From Pelomonas sp052436255 (GTDB lineage: Bacteria; Pseudomonadota; Gammaproteobacteria; Burkholderiales; Burkholderiaceae_C): a stretch of DNA of 64,000 nucleotides. The translations under genes were made by a program, and so were the position numbers. The stretch covers positions 4,243 through 68,242 of the forward strand of contig JBQVNP010000011.1 of assembly GCA_052436255.1 (NCBI GenBank). Reading direction: 5' to 3'. Positions 53,851 to 63,296 of this stretch are shown piece by piece (positions within the stretch are counted from its first letter, which is position 1; each line of letters begins with the position of its first letter). Below the pieces are notes generated by a model. It was not told the DNA's origin and searched no databases. It saw only the letters and a list, made by a program, of their open reading frames with translations.

Positions 53851-56097
53851 ATGGAAATCTATCTCGACGCGAACGCCACCACGCCCGTGCTGCCCCAGGC
53901 CCGCGAGGCGGCGATGGCAGCGATGGCCGAAGACTTCGGCAACCCCAGCAGCATCCACAGCACCGGCCTGAAGGCGCGCGCGCTGATGGACGCCGTGCGT
54001 GCCCGGGCGCGGCGCGTGCTGGGCGCGGGCTGCGGCCGGCTGCTGTTCCTGAGCGGCGCGACCGAAGGCATCCAGACCGCCGTGCTGTCGGCGCTCGGCG
54101 CGCTTCGCGAAGCCGCAGTGAAGCCCGAACTGCTGCTCTACGGCGCCACCGAGCACAAGGCCGTGCCCGAGGCCATCAGGCACTGGAACGCACTGCTCGG
54201 CCTGAACCTGCCGGCCCTGGCCATTCCAGTCGGCCGCGATGGCCGCCATGACCTGACCTGGCTGCGCGAGCACGCGCCGCGCGCCGGCCTCGTCTGCACC
54301 ATGGCCGCGAACAACGAGACCGGCGTCATCAGCGACCTCGACGGCATCGAGGCCGCGCTGGCCGGCAGCGCCGCGCTGTGGATGGTGGACGGCGTGCAGG
54401 CCCTGGGCAAGCTGCCGCTGCGGCTGGCCGAGCGCCGTATCGACTACGCACCGTTCTCCGGCCACAAGCTCTATGCGCCCAAGGGCATCGGCCTGCTCTA
54501 TGTGCGCGACGGTGCGCCGTTCACGCCGCTGCTGGCCGGCGGTGGCCAGGAGGGCGCCCTGCGCTCGGGTACCGAGAACATGTCGGGCATCGCCGCCCTC
54601 GGCGCCGTGCTGGCAGCGCTGGAGGACGGCAGGTCATTTCGTGACTACGCGACGCTGCTCGCCTACCGCGACCGCCTGACCGAAGCGCTGCAGCAGGCCT
54701 TCCCCGGCCTCGTCTTCAATGCACCCCCTGAGCATTGCCTGCCAACGACGTTGAACTTTGCCGTGCCGGGCATCACCTCCAAGCTGCTGCTGGACCTGTT
54801 CGACGCCGCCGAGCTGCGCGTCAGCGGCGGTTCGGCCTGCAGCGCGGCCAAGGCGCAGCCCAGCTATGTGCTCGAAGCCATGGGCCTGCCCGCCTGGCAG
54901 ACCGCCTCGGCGGTGCGACTTTCCTTTGGCCCGGTCGACGACGCTGCCTTCGTCGCCGAGGCCTGCGCGCGTATCCGCATCTGCGGCGAGTCGCTGCGCG
55001 AAAGCTGCCTGGACCCCAAGGCCCCAGGGCAGGCGCTGCCGGCCGACGGGTTGACCCGCTTCGTCATCGACGGTGCCTGCTGTTATCTGCTGGCCGACGC
55101 CGCCAGCCGGCGCGCCGTCGTCATCGACCCGTTGCCCGAGCTGACGCAGCGACTGGCCCAATGGATGAGCTGCCAGGGCTACGCACTCTCTGCCGTGCTG
55201 GACACCCACAGCCATGGTGACCACGCCTCGTCCGCGCCCGAACTGCTGGCCGCCGTGCAGCAGCCGCGCGGCGATGTCGATGCGCTGGGCTGGCCGCGCG
55301 GCGCGGAAGCGATCACGCTGGGTGCCTCGCGCTTGACCCGCCTGGCCGTCCCCGGCCATACCGAGGACTCGACCACCTATCTGCTGCGCGACGCAGGCGA
55401 GCTGCGCCTGGCCTTTGTCGGCGACACCGTCATGCCCGGCGCCCTGGGGCGCAGCGACTTCGAGCAGAGCGCGCCGCTGCAGTACGGCGCGTCGCTGGCC
55501 CGCCTGGAGCAGGCCGTCGGCCCGCACACGCTGCTGCTGCCTGGCCATGACTACGACGACCGTTTTGCCAGCACCCTGGCGGTCGAATGTGCCGCCCAGC
55601 CGCTGCTGGCCGACGTGCTCAGCGGTCGCATTGATGCAGCCGGTTTTGCCGCGGCCAAGGCGCAGCTGGAACAGGGCCTAGCCTTGACGCCGTACCAGAC
55701 CGTGGCCTGCGGCGCGCGGGTCGACAGCGGCTGCGCGCTGATGTCGACCGAAGTCAGCCTGGACGACCTGCAAGCATCGCTGGCCCGCCACCCCGGCTTG
55801 CTGCTGGTGGACGTGCGCGAACCCTATGAGCAGCGACTTGGGCAGGCGCCCGAACTTGGCACCGCCGTCCAGCGCGAGGCCGTGCCACTGTCCGGCCTGC
55901 CCAATGCGTTGACGCGCTGGCTGGCCTTGCCGGCTGAGACACCCGTCGTCTTCTTCTGCCGCAGCGGCAACCGCAGCGTCCAGGCCGCGCGGGCATTGCG
56001 CCGGCTCGGCCATGAGCAGGCCTGGAGCCTCGGCGGCGGCCTGGCGCTCTGGCCGCGGGCTCTGGTCGGCACGGCCGATGCAGCCTTGGCGATCTAA
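53851..56097 (+). CDS. Cysteine desulfurase / metallo-beta-lactamase / rhodanese fusion, 748 aa
   Basis: Three enzymes in one chain. 1-385: NifS-like class V aminotransferase with PLP lysine K206 (SGHKLYAPKG) and catalytic loop Cys C330 (GGSACSAAK). 405-620: metallo-beta-lactamase fold with THSHGDH (452-458), PGHTEDST, FVGDT and LLPGHDYDD, as in persulfide dioxygenases. 640-748: rhodanese with CRSGNRS (C703). Together these could make a persulfide from Cys, oxidise it and move sulfur. ATG 53851; the stop overlaps the tail of the next gene on the other strand. Confidence 0.93.
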   Translation: MEIYLDANATTPVLPQAREAAMAAMAEDFGNPSSIHSTGLKARALMDAVRARARRVLGAGCGRLLFLSGATEGIQTAVLSALGALREAAVKPELLLYGATEHKAVPEAIRHWNALLGLNLPALAIPVGRDGRHDLTWLREHAPRAGLVCTMAANNETGVISDLDGIEAALAGSAALWMVDGVQALGKLPLRLAERRIDYAPFSGHKLYAPKGIGLLYVRDGAPFTPLLAGGGQEGALRSGTENMSGIAALGAVLAALEDGRSFRDYATLLAYRDRLTEALQQAFPGLVFNAPPEHCLPTTLNFAVPGITSKLLLDLFDAAELRVSGGSACSAAKAQPSYVLEAMGLPAWQTASAVRLSFGPVDDAAFVAEACARIRICGESLRESCLDPKAPGQALPADGLTRFVIDGACCYLLADAASRRAVVIDPLPELTQRLAQWMSCQGYALSAVLDTHSHGDHASSAPELLAAVQQPRGDVDALGWPRGAEAITLGASRLTRLAVPGHTEDSTTYLLRDAGELRLAFVGDTVMPGALGRSDFEQSAPLQYGASLARLEQAVGPHTLLLPGHDYDDRFASTLAVECAAQPLLADVLSGRIDAAGFAAAKAQLEQGLALTPYQTVACGARVDSGCALMSTEVSLDDLQASLARHPGLLLVDVREPYEQRLGQAPELGTAVQREAVPLSGLPNALTRWLALPAETPVVFFCRSGNRSVQAARALRRLGHEQAWSLGGGLALWPRALVGTADAALAI

Positions 56098-57176
56098 AGG
56101 CTGTCGGCGACCCGTTCGGCCAGAGCCAGCGAGGCGGTCAGCCCGGGCGACTCGATGCCGAACAGGTTGACCAGCCCCGGTGTGGCGCAGTCGATGCGGA
56201 AGTCCGCCGCCGCCTCGCCCGGGCCGCTCAGCTTGGGCCGGATGCCGCTGTAGGCCGGCTGCAGTGCACCGGCGGGCAGCCCCGGCCAGTAGCCGCGCAC
56301 CTCGGCCTCGAAAGCAGCACCAAGGGCCGGATCGACGGCATAGTCGAGCGCCGCCGGGTCGGTGTCTGGCAGCCATTGCACGTCCGGCCCGAAGCGCGCC
56401 TGACCGCCGAGGTCCAGCGTCAGGTGCACGCCCAGGCCGCCGTCCACGGGCAGCGGATAGATCAGGCGCTTGAACGGCGCCCGGCCGGCCAGTGAGAAAT
56501 AGTGGCCGCGCGCGAAGCACAGCCGCGGTGCCGGCGTGCCGAGCGACGCTGCCACACGCACGGCAAACAATCCGGCCGCGTTGACGACGCAGCGCGCACC
56601 CAGCTCAAAGTCCGCACCGACGCGCAGCCGCCAGCCGTTGCCGTCTCGCGCGCCGCCGGTGACCGGGCTGGCCAGTGCCAGCACCGCGCCGGCGGCCTCG
56701 GCATCGCCCAGCAGCGCCGTCAGCAGCCCATGGCTGTCGACGATGCCGCTGGACGGCGACAACAAGGCGCCGACGGCCTGCAGCGCGGGCTCCAGCGCCA
56801 GCGCCTCGGCCCGGCTCAACAGGCGCAGGTCATCGACACCATGGGCCGCGCCGGCGGCCGCCAGCTGCGCCAGTCGCGGCAGGTCCTCGCTGCGCGTCGC
56901 CACGACGAGCTTGCCGCAGCGACGATGCGCAATGCCGCGCGCGGCGCAGTAGTCGTAGAGCAGCGCCTTGCCGCGCACGCACAGCTGCGCCTTCAGGCTG
57001 CCTGTCGGGTAGTAGAGCCCGGCGTGGATGACCTCGCTGTTGCGCGAGGAGATGCCGGTACCGATGGCGCTGCCGGCCTCGATGATGACGACCTCACGGC
57101 CGCGCAAGGCCAGCTCGCGCGCGACGGCAAGGCCGACGACGCCGGCACCGATGACTGCGGTATCCACATGGTCCAT
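56094..57176 (-). CDS. FAD-dependent oxidoreductase, LhgO-like, 360 aa
   Basis: FAD-binding DAO family. N-terminal GxGxxG (AVIGAGVVGLAVARELALRG) and the acidic strand end (VVIIEAG), then SSRNSEVIHAGLYYPTGSLK and the C-terminal IRPKLSGPGEAAADFRIDC with LFGIESPGLTASLALAERV. This pattern is typical of L-2-hydroxyglutarate oxidase-like enzymes. ATG 57176. Converges with the desulfurase fusion, ends overlapping by 4 bases. Substrate is not certain. Confidence 0.8.
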   Translation of the reverse strand: MDHVDTAVIGAGVVGLAVARELALRGREVVIIEAGSAIGTGISSRNSEVIHAGLYYPTGSLKAQLCVRGKALLYDYCAARGIAHRRCGKLVVATRSEDLPRLAQLAAAGAAHGVDDLRLLSRAEALALEPALQAVGALLSPSSGIVDSHGLLTALLGDAEAAGAVLALASPVTGGARDGNGWRLRVGADFELGARCVVNAAGLFAVRVAASLGTPAPRLCFARGHYFSLAGRAPFKRLIYPLPVDGGLGVHLTLDLGGQARFGPDVQWLPDTDPAALDYAVDPALGAAFEAEVRGYWPGLPAGALQPAYSGIRPKLSGPGEAAADFRIDCATPGLVNLFGIESPGLTASLALAERVADSL

Positions 57177-57331
57177 CACGAGAGTTTGCCTGCCTAAAAT
57201 GCGCACGCGCCACGGGCTGTTGCCGCGGCGCCGTTCCTGCCGAGGGGTGCTGCGACGGAGGCCACGATGCCTCCGCCACGCTGGGTGGTGACGACCGGAC
57301 AAGGGCGCCCTCTGTGAAGAAGAGGCTCCCC
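57177..57331 (+). promoter_or_regulatory. Structured leader before the MFS exporter gene
   Basis: A 155-base divergent region. On the plus strand CGGAGGC and GCCTCCG form a 7-bp hairpin at about 57254-57273 after CCGAGGGGTGCTGCGA. A later GCGCCCTC could pair with the GAGGGGTGC, close to the start site. The 5' part resembles an SAH riboswitch, but the expected CAGGCTCGG segment is absent. It may be an uncharacterised leader or only GC-rich pairing. Confidence 0.3.
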
Positions 57332-58528
57332 ATGCCGTCGCCGTCCCCATCGATACGCACCATCCTGCCCTTGGCCATCGTCACGGGCGTCAGCATGGCC
57401 GCGCTGGATCTCTATCTGCCCGCCGTGCCGGCCCTGCAATCGGGCCTGGGCATCAGCGTGCCCATGGCGCAGGCGACCGTGGCCGTCTACCTCGCCGGCC
57501 TGGCCGCTGCCCAGCTGCTGTGGGGCGAGCTGCTGAACCGCCTGGGCCCACGCCGCTGTATGGAGGTGGGCCTGGCGCTGCTTGCCATCACCAGCCTGGG
57601 CTGTGCGCTGGCGCCCAATATCGAGACGCTGCTGGTGCTGCGCCTGCTGCAGGGCGTGGCGGCCGGGGCGGCCACCATCGTGTCGCCCAGCGTCGTGCGC
57701 GCCACGCTGGCGGATGTCGACGTGGTGCGCGGTATCGCGGCCATCTCCATGGTTGAAGCCATCGTGCCGGCAGCTGCACCGGTGCTCGGCGCGCTGCTGC
57801 TGCGTGTGACGGACTGGCGTGGCACCTTCTGGGTGTTGATGGGCCTGTCGCTGCTCGTGCTGCCCTGGGTCGTCAAAATCGCGCCGCGCCGGCTGCCGGG
57901 GCTGGACATGGCCCACCACGCCAGCTATTTGGACATTGCGCGCAACCCACGCTTCCTGCGCCTGGCGCTGTCGCATGCGCTGTGCATCGGGGCGCTGCTC
58001 ACCTTCCTGGCCAGCTCGCCGCAGCTGCTTCAGCACACGTTGGGCCTGGGCTCCGAGTCCTTTGCGATGCAGCAGGTCGTCGGCGTCGGCGCCTTCATGT
58101 TGTTCGCCACGCAGTCGGGCCGGCTGGCCGCCAAGCTGGGCCATGCCCGCCTGGTGTGGCTGGGCAATGCCGTGCAGTTGGCGGCGTGTTCGCTCGCCCT
58201 GGTCGCCGCGCTGGTGTGGGGCGCTCTGCCCTATGCGGCGCTGCTGGCCTACTGGTTCTGCTTCTGCGGCGCACTGGCCATTCGCGGGCCGGCGACCTTC
58301 GGCGACGCGCTGGCCGTGCCGCCCGCGCAGATGGGCCGGGCCACGGCCATGCTGGTCCTGGCGCTGCTGGCCGCGGGCGCTGTGGGTACGCAGGTCGTTG
58401 CACCTTTCATGGGCCGGGCCGACAGCACCGTGCCGCTTTTTTGCAGCGTGCTGTTGATGCTGCTGGCCAGCGCGGCGCTGGTGTGCCGCTATCCGGTGGC
58501 GCCGCCCGCTGCCGTGGCTGCCGGCTGA
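57332..58528 (+). CDS. MFS drug exporter, Bcr/CflA type, 398 aa
   Basis: Twelve hydrophobic helices. MFS motifs: LDLYLPAVPALQ in the first helix region (typical for Bcr/CflA), GELLNRLGPRRCMEVGLALL in the first loop, and VLRLLQGVAAGAATIVSPSV in the fourth segment. I chose ATG 57332, preceded by AAGAAGAGG, over an upstream GTG 57314. Exports small molecules such as drugs across the inner membrane with proton antiport. Substrate unknown. Confidence 0.87.
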   Translation: MPSPSPSIRTILPLAIVTGVSMAALDLYLPAVPALQSGLGISVPMAQATVAVYLAGLAAAQLLWGELLNRLGPRRCMEVGLALLAITSLGCALAPNIETLLVLRLLQGVAAGAATIVSPSVVRATLADVDVVRGIAAISMVEAIVPAAAPVLGALLLRVTDWRGTFWVLMGLSLLVLPWVVKIAPRRLPGLDMAHHASYLDIARNPRFLRLALSHALCIGALLTFLASSPQLLQHTLGLGSESFAMQQVVGVGAFMLFATQSGRLAAKLGHARLVWLGNAVQLAACSLALVAALVWGALPYAALLAYWFCFCGALAIRGPATFGDALAVPPAQMGRATAMLVLALLAAGAVGTQVVAPFMGRADSTVPLFCSVLLMLLASAALVCRYPVAPPAAVAAG

Positions 58529-58543
58529 CGCCGAGGCCGCCGT

Positions 58544-60361
58544 TCAGGCGGTGATCGGTTCGGTGCGCGCCAGCAGCCAGGCCAGCGCCGGGCCACTCAC
58601 CAGCGGCTGCAGCCGCTCGCGCACCGTCGCGTGATAGCCGTTCAGCCACCCGATCTCGTCGGCGCGCATCAGGCCCAGGTCGATGCAGCGGGTGTCGATG
58701 GGGCAAAGCGTCAGCGTCTCGAACGCCAGCATCTCGCCGAAGGCATTGTTCTCCGGCGTGGCGACGGCCACGTTCATGACAAGGTTCTCGATGCGCACGC
58801 CCCACTGCCCCGGCCGGTACAGGCCGGGCTCGATGGAGGTGATCATGCCGGGCTCCATGGCCATCTGCGGCTCGGGGATGGCCTTGCTGATGCTCTGCGG
58901 GCCTTCGTGCACGTTCAGGAAGTAGCCCACGCCGTGGCCGGTGCCGTGGCCGTAGTCCAGGCCGTGCTCCCACAGCGGCGCGCGGGCGATGGCATCCAGC
59001 ATGGGGCTGAGCGTGCCGCGCGGGAAGCGGGTGCGCGACAGCGCCAGCGTGCCCTTGAGCACCAGCGTGTAGTCGCGCTTTTGCGCGGCGCTGACGGTGC
59101 CGATCGGCCAGACCCGCGTGATGTCGGTCGTGCCGCCGAGGTACTGGCCGCCGGAGTCGATCAGCAGCAGGCCGTCGCCCTCGATCTGCGCGAAGGATTC
59201 GGGCGTGGCGTGGTAATGGGGCAGGGCGCCATTGGCCATCCAGCCGGCGATTGTTGAAAAGCTCGGCCCGATGAAGTTCTTGCGCTTCCTGCGCGCGGCA
59301 CTGAGCTGGGTGTCCACATCCAGCTCGCTCCAGCGCTCGCCGCGCGCCAGCGACGCCTCGAACTCTGCGTAGAACTCGCACATGGCCGCGCCGTCCTCGG
59401 CCATCGCCTCGCGGATGAAGACCGCTTCGGCGGCGGTCTTGCGGCTCTTCAGCAGCGTGCTCGGGTTGATCTGCTCGACGACGGCCACGCCCGCCGGCAC
59501 GGCCTCACGCAGGCCCAGCGTCACGCGGCGCGGGTCGACCAGCAGCTTGGCGCTGGCAGGCAGCGTGGCCAGCGCCTCGGCGGCCTGGTCATAGCGCGCG
59601 AGCTGGATGCCATCGGCCGCCAGCCGCGCCGCCACGTCGGCGGGCACCTTGTCGTCGCCGATGAAGAGGCGGCCACCCACCGCATCCAGCAGCAGGTGGG
59701 CGATGAAGACGGGGTTGCACACCACGTCGGCACCGCGCAGGTTCAGCAGCCAGGCCACATCGTCCACGGTGGACACGAGGTGGTGGGTCGCGCTGATCAT
59801 GGCCATCGCCGCACGCACGCGGGCCAGCTTGGCGGCGCGGCTGACGGCGGCCTGCGGCGGCAGGTGCTCGTAGACGGCGTCCGTCGGCAGGCCCGGGCGG
59901 TCGTCCCAGGCGGACTGGATCAGGTCGACGTCGGTACGCAGCGTGATGCCCTTGCGGCCCAGGCCAGCGCGCAGTGCATTGGCCAGCGCCAGCCCAAGCA
60001 CCTGGCCGTCCACCGCCAGCACCTGGCCGGGCTGCAGTTCATTGGCGATCCAGTCGATGTACTGCGTGGACGCGCCGGAGCTCATCTTCTCCAGCGCGAT
60101 GCCGCTGCCGGCGAGCTGGGTCTCGGCCTGGGCCCAGTAGCGGGCGTCGGCGAACAGTGCGGCGCGGTCGCGCGTGATGACGAGGTTGCCGACCGAGCCG
60201 GTGAAGCCCGACAGCCACTGCCGGCCCTGCCAGCGCTCGGGCAGGTACTCGGACAGATGCGGGTCGGCGGAGGGCACCAGCACGGCGTGTGCGCCGTTGG
60301 CGTTCAGCGCGTCGCGGATGCGTTCGATGCGCAGACGGGTTTCATGGGTGCGGGCGTCCAT
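58544..60361 (-). CDS. Xaa-Pro aminopeptidase (M24B), 605 aa
   Basis: Three-domain aminopeptidase P. N-terminal creatinase-like parts (LVPSADPHLSEYLPERWQGR, FTGSVGNLVITRDRAALFAD), then the pita-bread metal site: LLIDSGGQYLGGTTDITRVW (two Asp), HGTGHGVGYFLNVHEGP (His), TSIEPGLY (Glu) and RIENL (Glu). The length of about 600 is typical of the long cytosolic class. ATG 60361. Removes N-terminal residues before Pro. Confidence 0.92.
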   Translation of the reverse strand: MDARTHETRLRIERIRDALNANGAHAVLVPSADPHLSEYLPERWQGRQWLSGFTGSVGNLVITRDRAALFADARYWAQAETQLAGSGIALEKMSSGASTQYIDWIANELQPGQVLAVDGQVLGLALANALRAGLGRKGITLRTDVDLIQSAWDDRPGLPTDAVYEHLPPQAAVSRAAKLARVRAAMAMISATHHLVSTVDDVAWLLNLRGADVVCNPVFIAHLLLDAVGGRLFIGDDKVPADVAARLAADGIQLARYDQAAEALATLPASAKLLVDPRRVTLGLREAVPAGVAVVEQINPSTLLKSRKTAAEAVFIREAMAEDGAAMCEFYAEFEASLARGERWSELDVDTQLSAARRKRKNFIGPSFSTIAGWMANGALPHYHATPESFAQIEGDGLLLIDSGGQYLGGTTDITRVWPIGTVSAAQKRDYTLVLKGTLALSRTRFPRGTLSPMLDAIARAPLWEHGLDYGHGTGHGVGYFLNVHEGPQSISKAIPEPQMAMEPGMITSIEPGLYRPGQWGVRIENLVMNVAVATPENNAFGEMLAFETLTLCPIDTRCIDLGLMRADEIGWLNGYHATVRERLQPLVSGPALAWLLARTEPITA

Positions 60362-60472
60362 GACGTTCCTTGTGGGAAGTGAGTGGAGAGGGGTGGGACC
60401 GGTGCTTCAATCTTAGGCGCCTGCCCAAGGCATCGCGCTGCGGTTCCGGTCAGTTCTTCGCGGCGTCGGGAA

Positions 60473-61303
60473 CTACAGCTCCGTCCGCAGCGTCCACAGC
60501 TCCGGGAACAGCACCACGTCGAGCATCTTGCGCAGATAGCTGACGCCGCCCGTGCCGCCCGTGCCGCGCTTGAAGCCGATGACGCGCTCCACGGTGGTCA
60601 CGTGCCGGAAGCGCCAGAGGCGGAAGGCGTCCTCCAGGTCGACCAGCTCCTCGCCCATCTGGTAGAGGTCCCAGTGCGCTTGCGGCGCGCGGTAGACGGT
60701 CAGCCAGGCTTCCTTGACGCCCTCGTCGGCGGCATGGGGCTGGGTCCAGTCGCGCGCCAGGTTGGCCGCCGGCACGGGGATGCCGCGCCGCGCCAGCAGC
60801 TTCAGCGCCTCGTCGTAGAGCGACGGCGCCTCGTAGGCTTGCTTCACCTGCGCGAGCAGGTCGGGCCGGTGCTCGTGGGGCTTCAGCATCGCCGCGTTCT
60901 TGTTGCCCAGCATGAACTCGATGCGCCGGTACTGCGCGCTCTGGAAGCCGCTGCTCTTGGCCAGATAGGGCCGCACCGCGCTGTACTCGGGCGGCGTCAT
61001 CGTGGCCAGCACATCCCAGGCGTGGACCAGCTGCTCCATGATGCGCGACACCCGCGCCAGCATCTTGAAGGCCTCGGGCAGGCGGTCGGCGGCCACATTG
61101 GCGATGGCCGCGTGCAGCTCATGCAGCATCAGCTTCATCCACAGCTCCGAGGTCTGGTGCTGCACGATGAAGAGCATCTCGTTGTGGTCGGGCGAGAGCG
61201 GCTTCTGGGCGCTCAGGATGGCGTCGAGCTGCAGGTAGTCGCCGTAGCTCATGTCCTTGGAGAAATCGAGCTGGGCGCCGTGGTGTTGGATGGGCTCGCT
61301 CAA
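60473..61303 (-). CDS. kynA: Tryptophan 2,3-dioxygenase, 276 aa
   Basis: First step of kynurenine catabolism: L-Trp plus O2 to N-formylkynurenine with heme. Family motifs: MSYGDYLQLDAILSAQKPLS, NEMLFIVQHQTSELWMKLML, SSGFQSAQYRRIEFMLGNKN, and HVTTVERVIGFKRGTGGTGG. ATG 61303. It is the last gene of a kynBUA-ordered operon, two bases after kynU. Confidence 0.97.
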   Translation of the reverse strand: MSEPIQHHGAQLDFSKDMSYGDYLQLDAILSAQKPLSPDHNEMLFIVQHQTSELWMKLMLHELHAAIANVAADRLPEAFKMLARVSRIMEQLVHAWDVLATMTPPEYSAVRPYLAKSSGFQSAQYRRIEFMLGNKNAAMLKPHEHRPDLLAQVKQAYEAPSLYDEALKLLARRGIPVPAANLARDWTQPHAADEGVKEAWLTVYRAPQAHWDLYQMGEELVDLEDAFRLWRFRHVTTVERVIGFKRGTGGTGGVSYLRKMLDVVLFPELWTLRTEL

Positions 61304-61305
61304 GG

Positions 61306-62559
61306 TCAGGTCACCTTCGATCGGCTGGTGAATTGCGGCGCATCCCAGGAGCGCGAGTCGAGGATCTGGCCCAGCACGTCTACCGCCCGCGCCACATCGG
61401 CAAAGCCGTTGTACAGCGGCGCAAAGCCGAAGCGCAGCAACTCCGGGTCGCCGGCACGGAAGTCGCCGATGACGCCGTGGTGGATCAGCGCCTGCATCAC
61501 CGCATAGCCATCAATGCCCTGCGGCAGCGAGAACGACACCTGCGAGCCGCGCAGCGCCGAGTCGCGCGGCGTCGCGATGACGGCGCCCGGCGCGCGCTCC
61601 TCCACGCCGCCGATGAAGGCCTCGGTCAGCGCCAGCGACTTGTTGCGCAGCGCCTTGATGCCGCCCAGCTTCTGCGCCGCGTCGAACACGTCCAGCGCCG
61701 TGTCCAGCCCGGTCATTGCCAACACCGCCGGCGTGCCGCACTGGTATTGCTGGATGCCCGGCGCGGGCTGGTATTCGCTGTCGAAATCGAAGGGGTTGGC
61801 GTGGCCCAGCCACCCCGTCAGCGGCTGCCACACCTGGCCCTCGTGGCGCGGGTGCATCCACACGAAGGACGGCGCGCCCGGGCCGCCGTTGAGGTATTTG
61901 TAACCGCAGCCGATGGCAAAGTCCGCCGCGCTGCCGAGCACGTCGATGGGCACCGCGCCGGCGCTGTGCGCCAGGTCCCACACGGCCAGCGCGCCGGCCT
62001 GCTGGGCCCAGCGCGTCAACAGGCCCATGTCGTGCATGCGCCCCGTGCGGTAGTTCACATGCGTCAGCATCAGCACGGCGCAGCGTTCGTCCAGCAGCGG
62101 CGGGATGTCCTCCGGCGTCTCGGCCAGGATCAGCTCGCCGCCGTGGGCGCGGGCCACGCTCTGGGCGATGTAGTTGTCGGTCGGGAAATTGCTGCGCTCG
62201 CTGACGATGACGCGGCGCTGGCCCTGCTGCAGTTGCAGCGCGGCGTGCAGCACCTTGTAGAGATTGACGGAGGTCGAGTCCGCCACCAGCACCTCGCCGG
62301 CCCGCGCGCCCAGCCACGGCGCCAGCCGGTCGCCCAGGCGGCGCGGCAGGTCGATCCAGCCGGCGGTGTTCCAGCTCTTGATCAGGCCCTGGCCCCACTC
62401 CTGCTCCACCGCGCGCTGGATGCGCTCGGGGGTTGCCTTGGGCAACGCGCCGAGGGAGTTGCCGTCCAGGTAGGTGATGCCGTCCGGCAGCGTGAACAGG
62501 TCGCGCAGGCTGCGCAGCGGGTCGGCGGCATCGAGCCGTTGGGCGTCTTCAAGATTCAT
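61306..62559 (-). CDS. kynU: Kynureninase, 417 aa
   Basis: A PLP enzyme that splits kynurenine into anthranilate and alanine. PLP lysine K221 in GCGYKYLNGGPGAPSF; other signatures are YLDGNSLGALPKATPERIQR, NFPTDNYIAQSVA and VWDLAHSAGAVPIDV. ATG 62559 overlaps the kynB stop. Length normal. Confidence 0.97.
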   Translation of the reverse strand: MNLEDAQRLDAADPLRSLRDLFTLPDGITYLDGNSLGALPKATPERIQRAVEQEWGQGLIKSWNTAGWIDLPRRLGDRLAPWLGARAGEVLVADSTSVNLYKVLHAALQLQQGQRRVIVSERSNFPTDNYIAQSVARAHGGELILAETPEDIPPLLDERCAVLMLTHVNYRTGRMHDMGLLTRWAQQAGALAVWDLAHSAGAVPIDVLGSAADFAIGCGYKYLNGGPGAPSFVWMHPRHEGQVWQPLTGWLGHANPFDFDSEYQPAPGIQQYQCGTPAVLAMTGLDTALDVFDAAQKLGGIKALRNKSLALTEAFIGGVEERAPGAVIATPRDSALRGSQVSFSLPQGIDGYAVMQALIHHGVIGDFRAGDPELLRFGFAPLYNGFADVARAVDVLGQILDSRSWDAPQFTSRSKVT

Positions 62560-63209
62560 GGCAGTTCCCTCAGGATGGCGCGCACCGGGCTGGCACAGGC
62601 GCCTTGTAGTTTGAGTGGCAGGGCGATCAGCTCGTAGTCGCCCTCGGGGACGTCGTCGAGCACCAGGTTCTCCAGCACGCGCAGGTCGTGGCGGCGCAGC
62701 AGCTGGTGGCTGTCCAGCATCTTGGAGTCGGCCGGGTCCACGCTCGGCGTGTCGATGCCGATGAGGCGCACGCCACGCGCGGCCAGCCAATCGACGGCCT
62801 CGGGCGCATAGGCGGTGAAGGCGGGGTTCCACGCGGTGTCGGCCCTCTCGCAGCAGCGCACCAGCACGCGCGGCGGCAGGTCGGCTTCAGCGTGCTGCAG
62901 GTGCTCGACCGTGATCAGCGGTGCCGCGCCGATGGCGTGGATGACGCGGCAGCGGCCCAGGTAGGTGTCCAGCGGCACCTCCGCAATGGCTGGCGCGTCG
63001 TTGGCGTAGTGCAGCGGCGCATCGGCATGCGCGCCCACATGCGGGCTCATCGTGATGGCGCTGAGGTTGACCGGGCAGCCGGGCGACAGCTGGGCGGTCC
63101 AGCGCAGGCGGTAGGGCTCGTCACCCGGGAAGATGGGTGCGTCGGGGGCGACCGTGGGGGAGATGTCCCACAGCCGGAGCTGGGTGCGGGGAAAGAGGTT
63201 GGAGCTCAT
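62556..63209 (-). CDS. kynB: Kynurenine formamidase, 217 aa
   Basis: Hydrolyses N-formylkynurenine. A cyclase-family metal enzyme with SPHVGAHADAPLHY (H57, H61, D63, H67). LWDISPTVAPDAPIFPGDEP and GIDTPSVDPADSKMLDSHQL are typical KynB blocks. First gene in the kyn operon. ATG 63209, with about 90 bases of upstream non-coding DNA that should hold the promoter. Confidence 0.96.
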   Translation of the reverse strand: MSSNLFPRTQLRLWDISPTVAPDAPIFPGDEPYRLRWTAQLSPGCPVNLSAITMSPHVGAHADAPLHYANDAPAIAEVPLDTYLGRCRVIHAIGAAPLITVEHLQHAEADLPPRVLVRCCERADTAWNPAFTAYAPEAVDWLAARGVRLIGIDTPSVDPADSKMLDSHQLLRRHDLRVLENLVLDDVPEGDYELIALPLKLQGACASPVRAILRELP

Positions 63210-63296
63210 GGCGGCGGCACCATAGCGTCGCGGGGGATGGCGTGGTGTCGGTTAAATCCAACTCCCTGTCAACCCGACGCGCCGCCGTCCGGGCCG

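Noticed and set aside
57230..57331. SAH riboswitch
   Set aside because: The first segment is similar, but the conserved CAGGCTCGG partner is missing and the downstream gene is an exporter, not a methionine-cycle gene.
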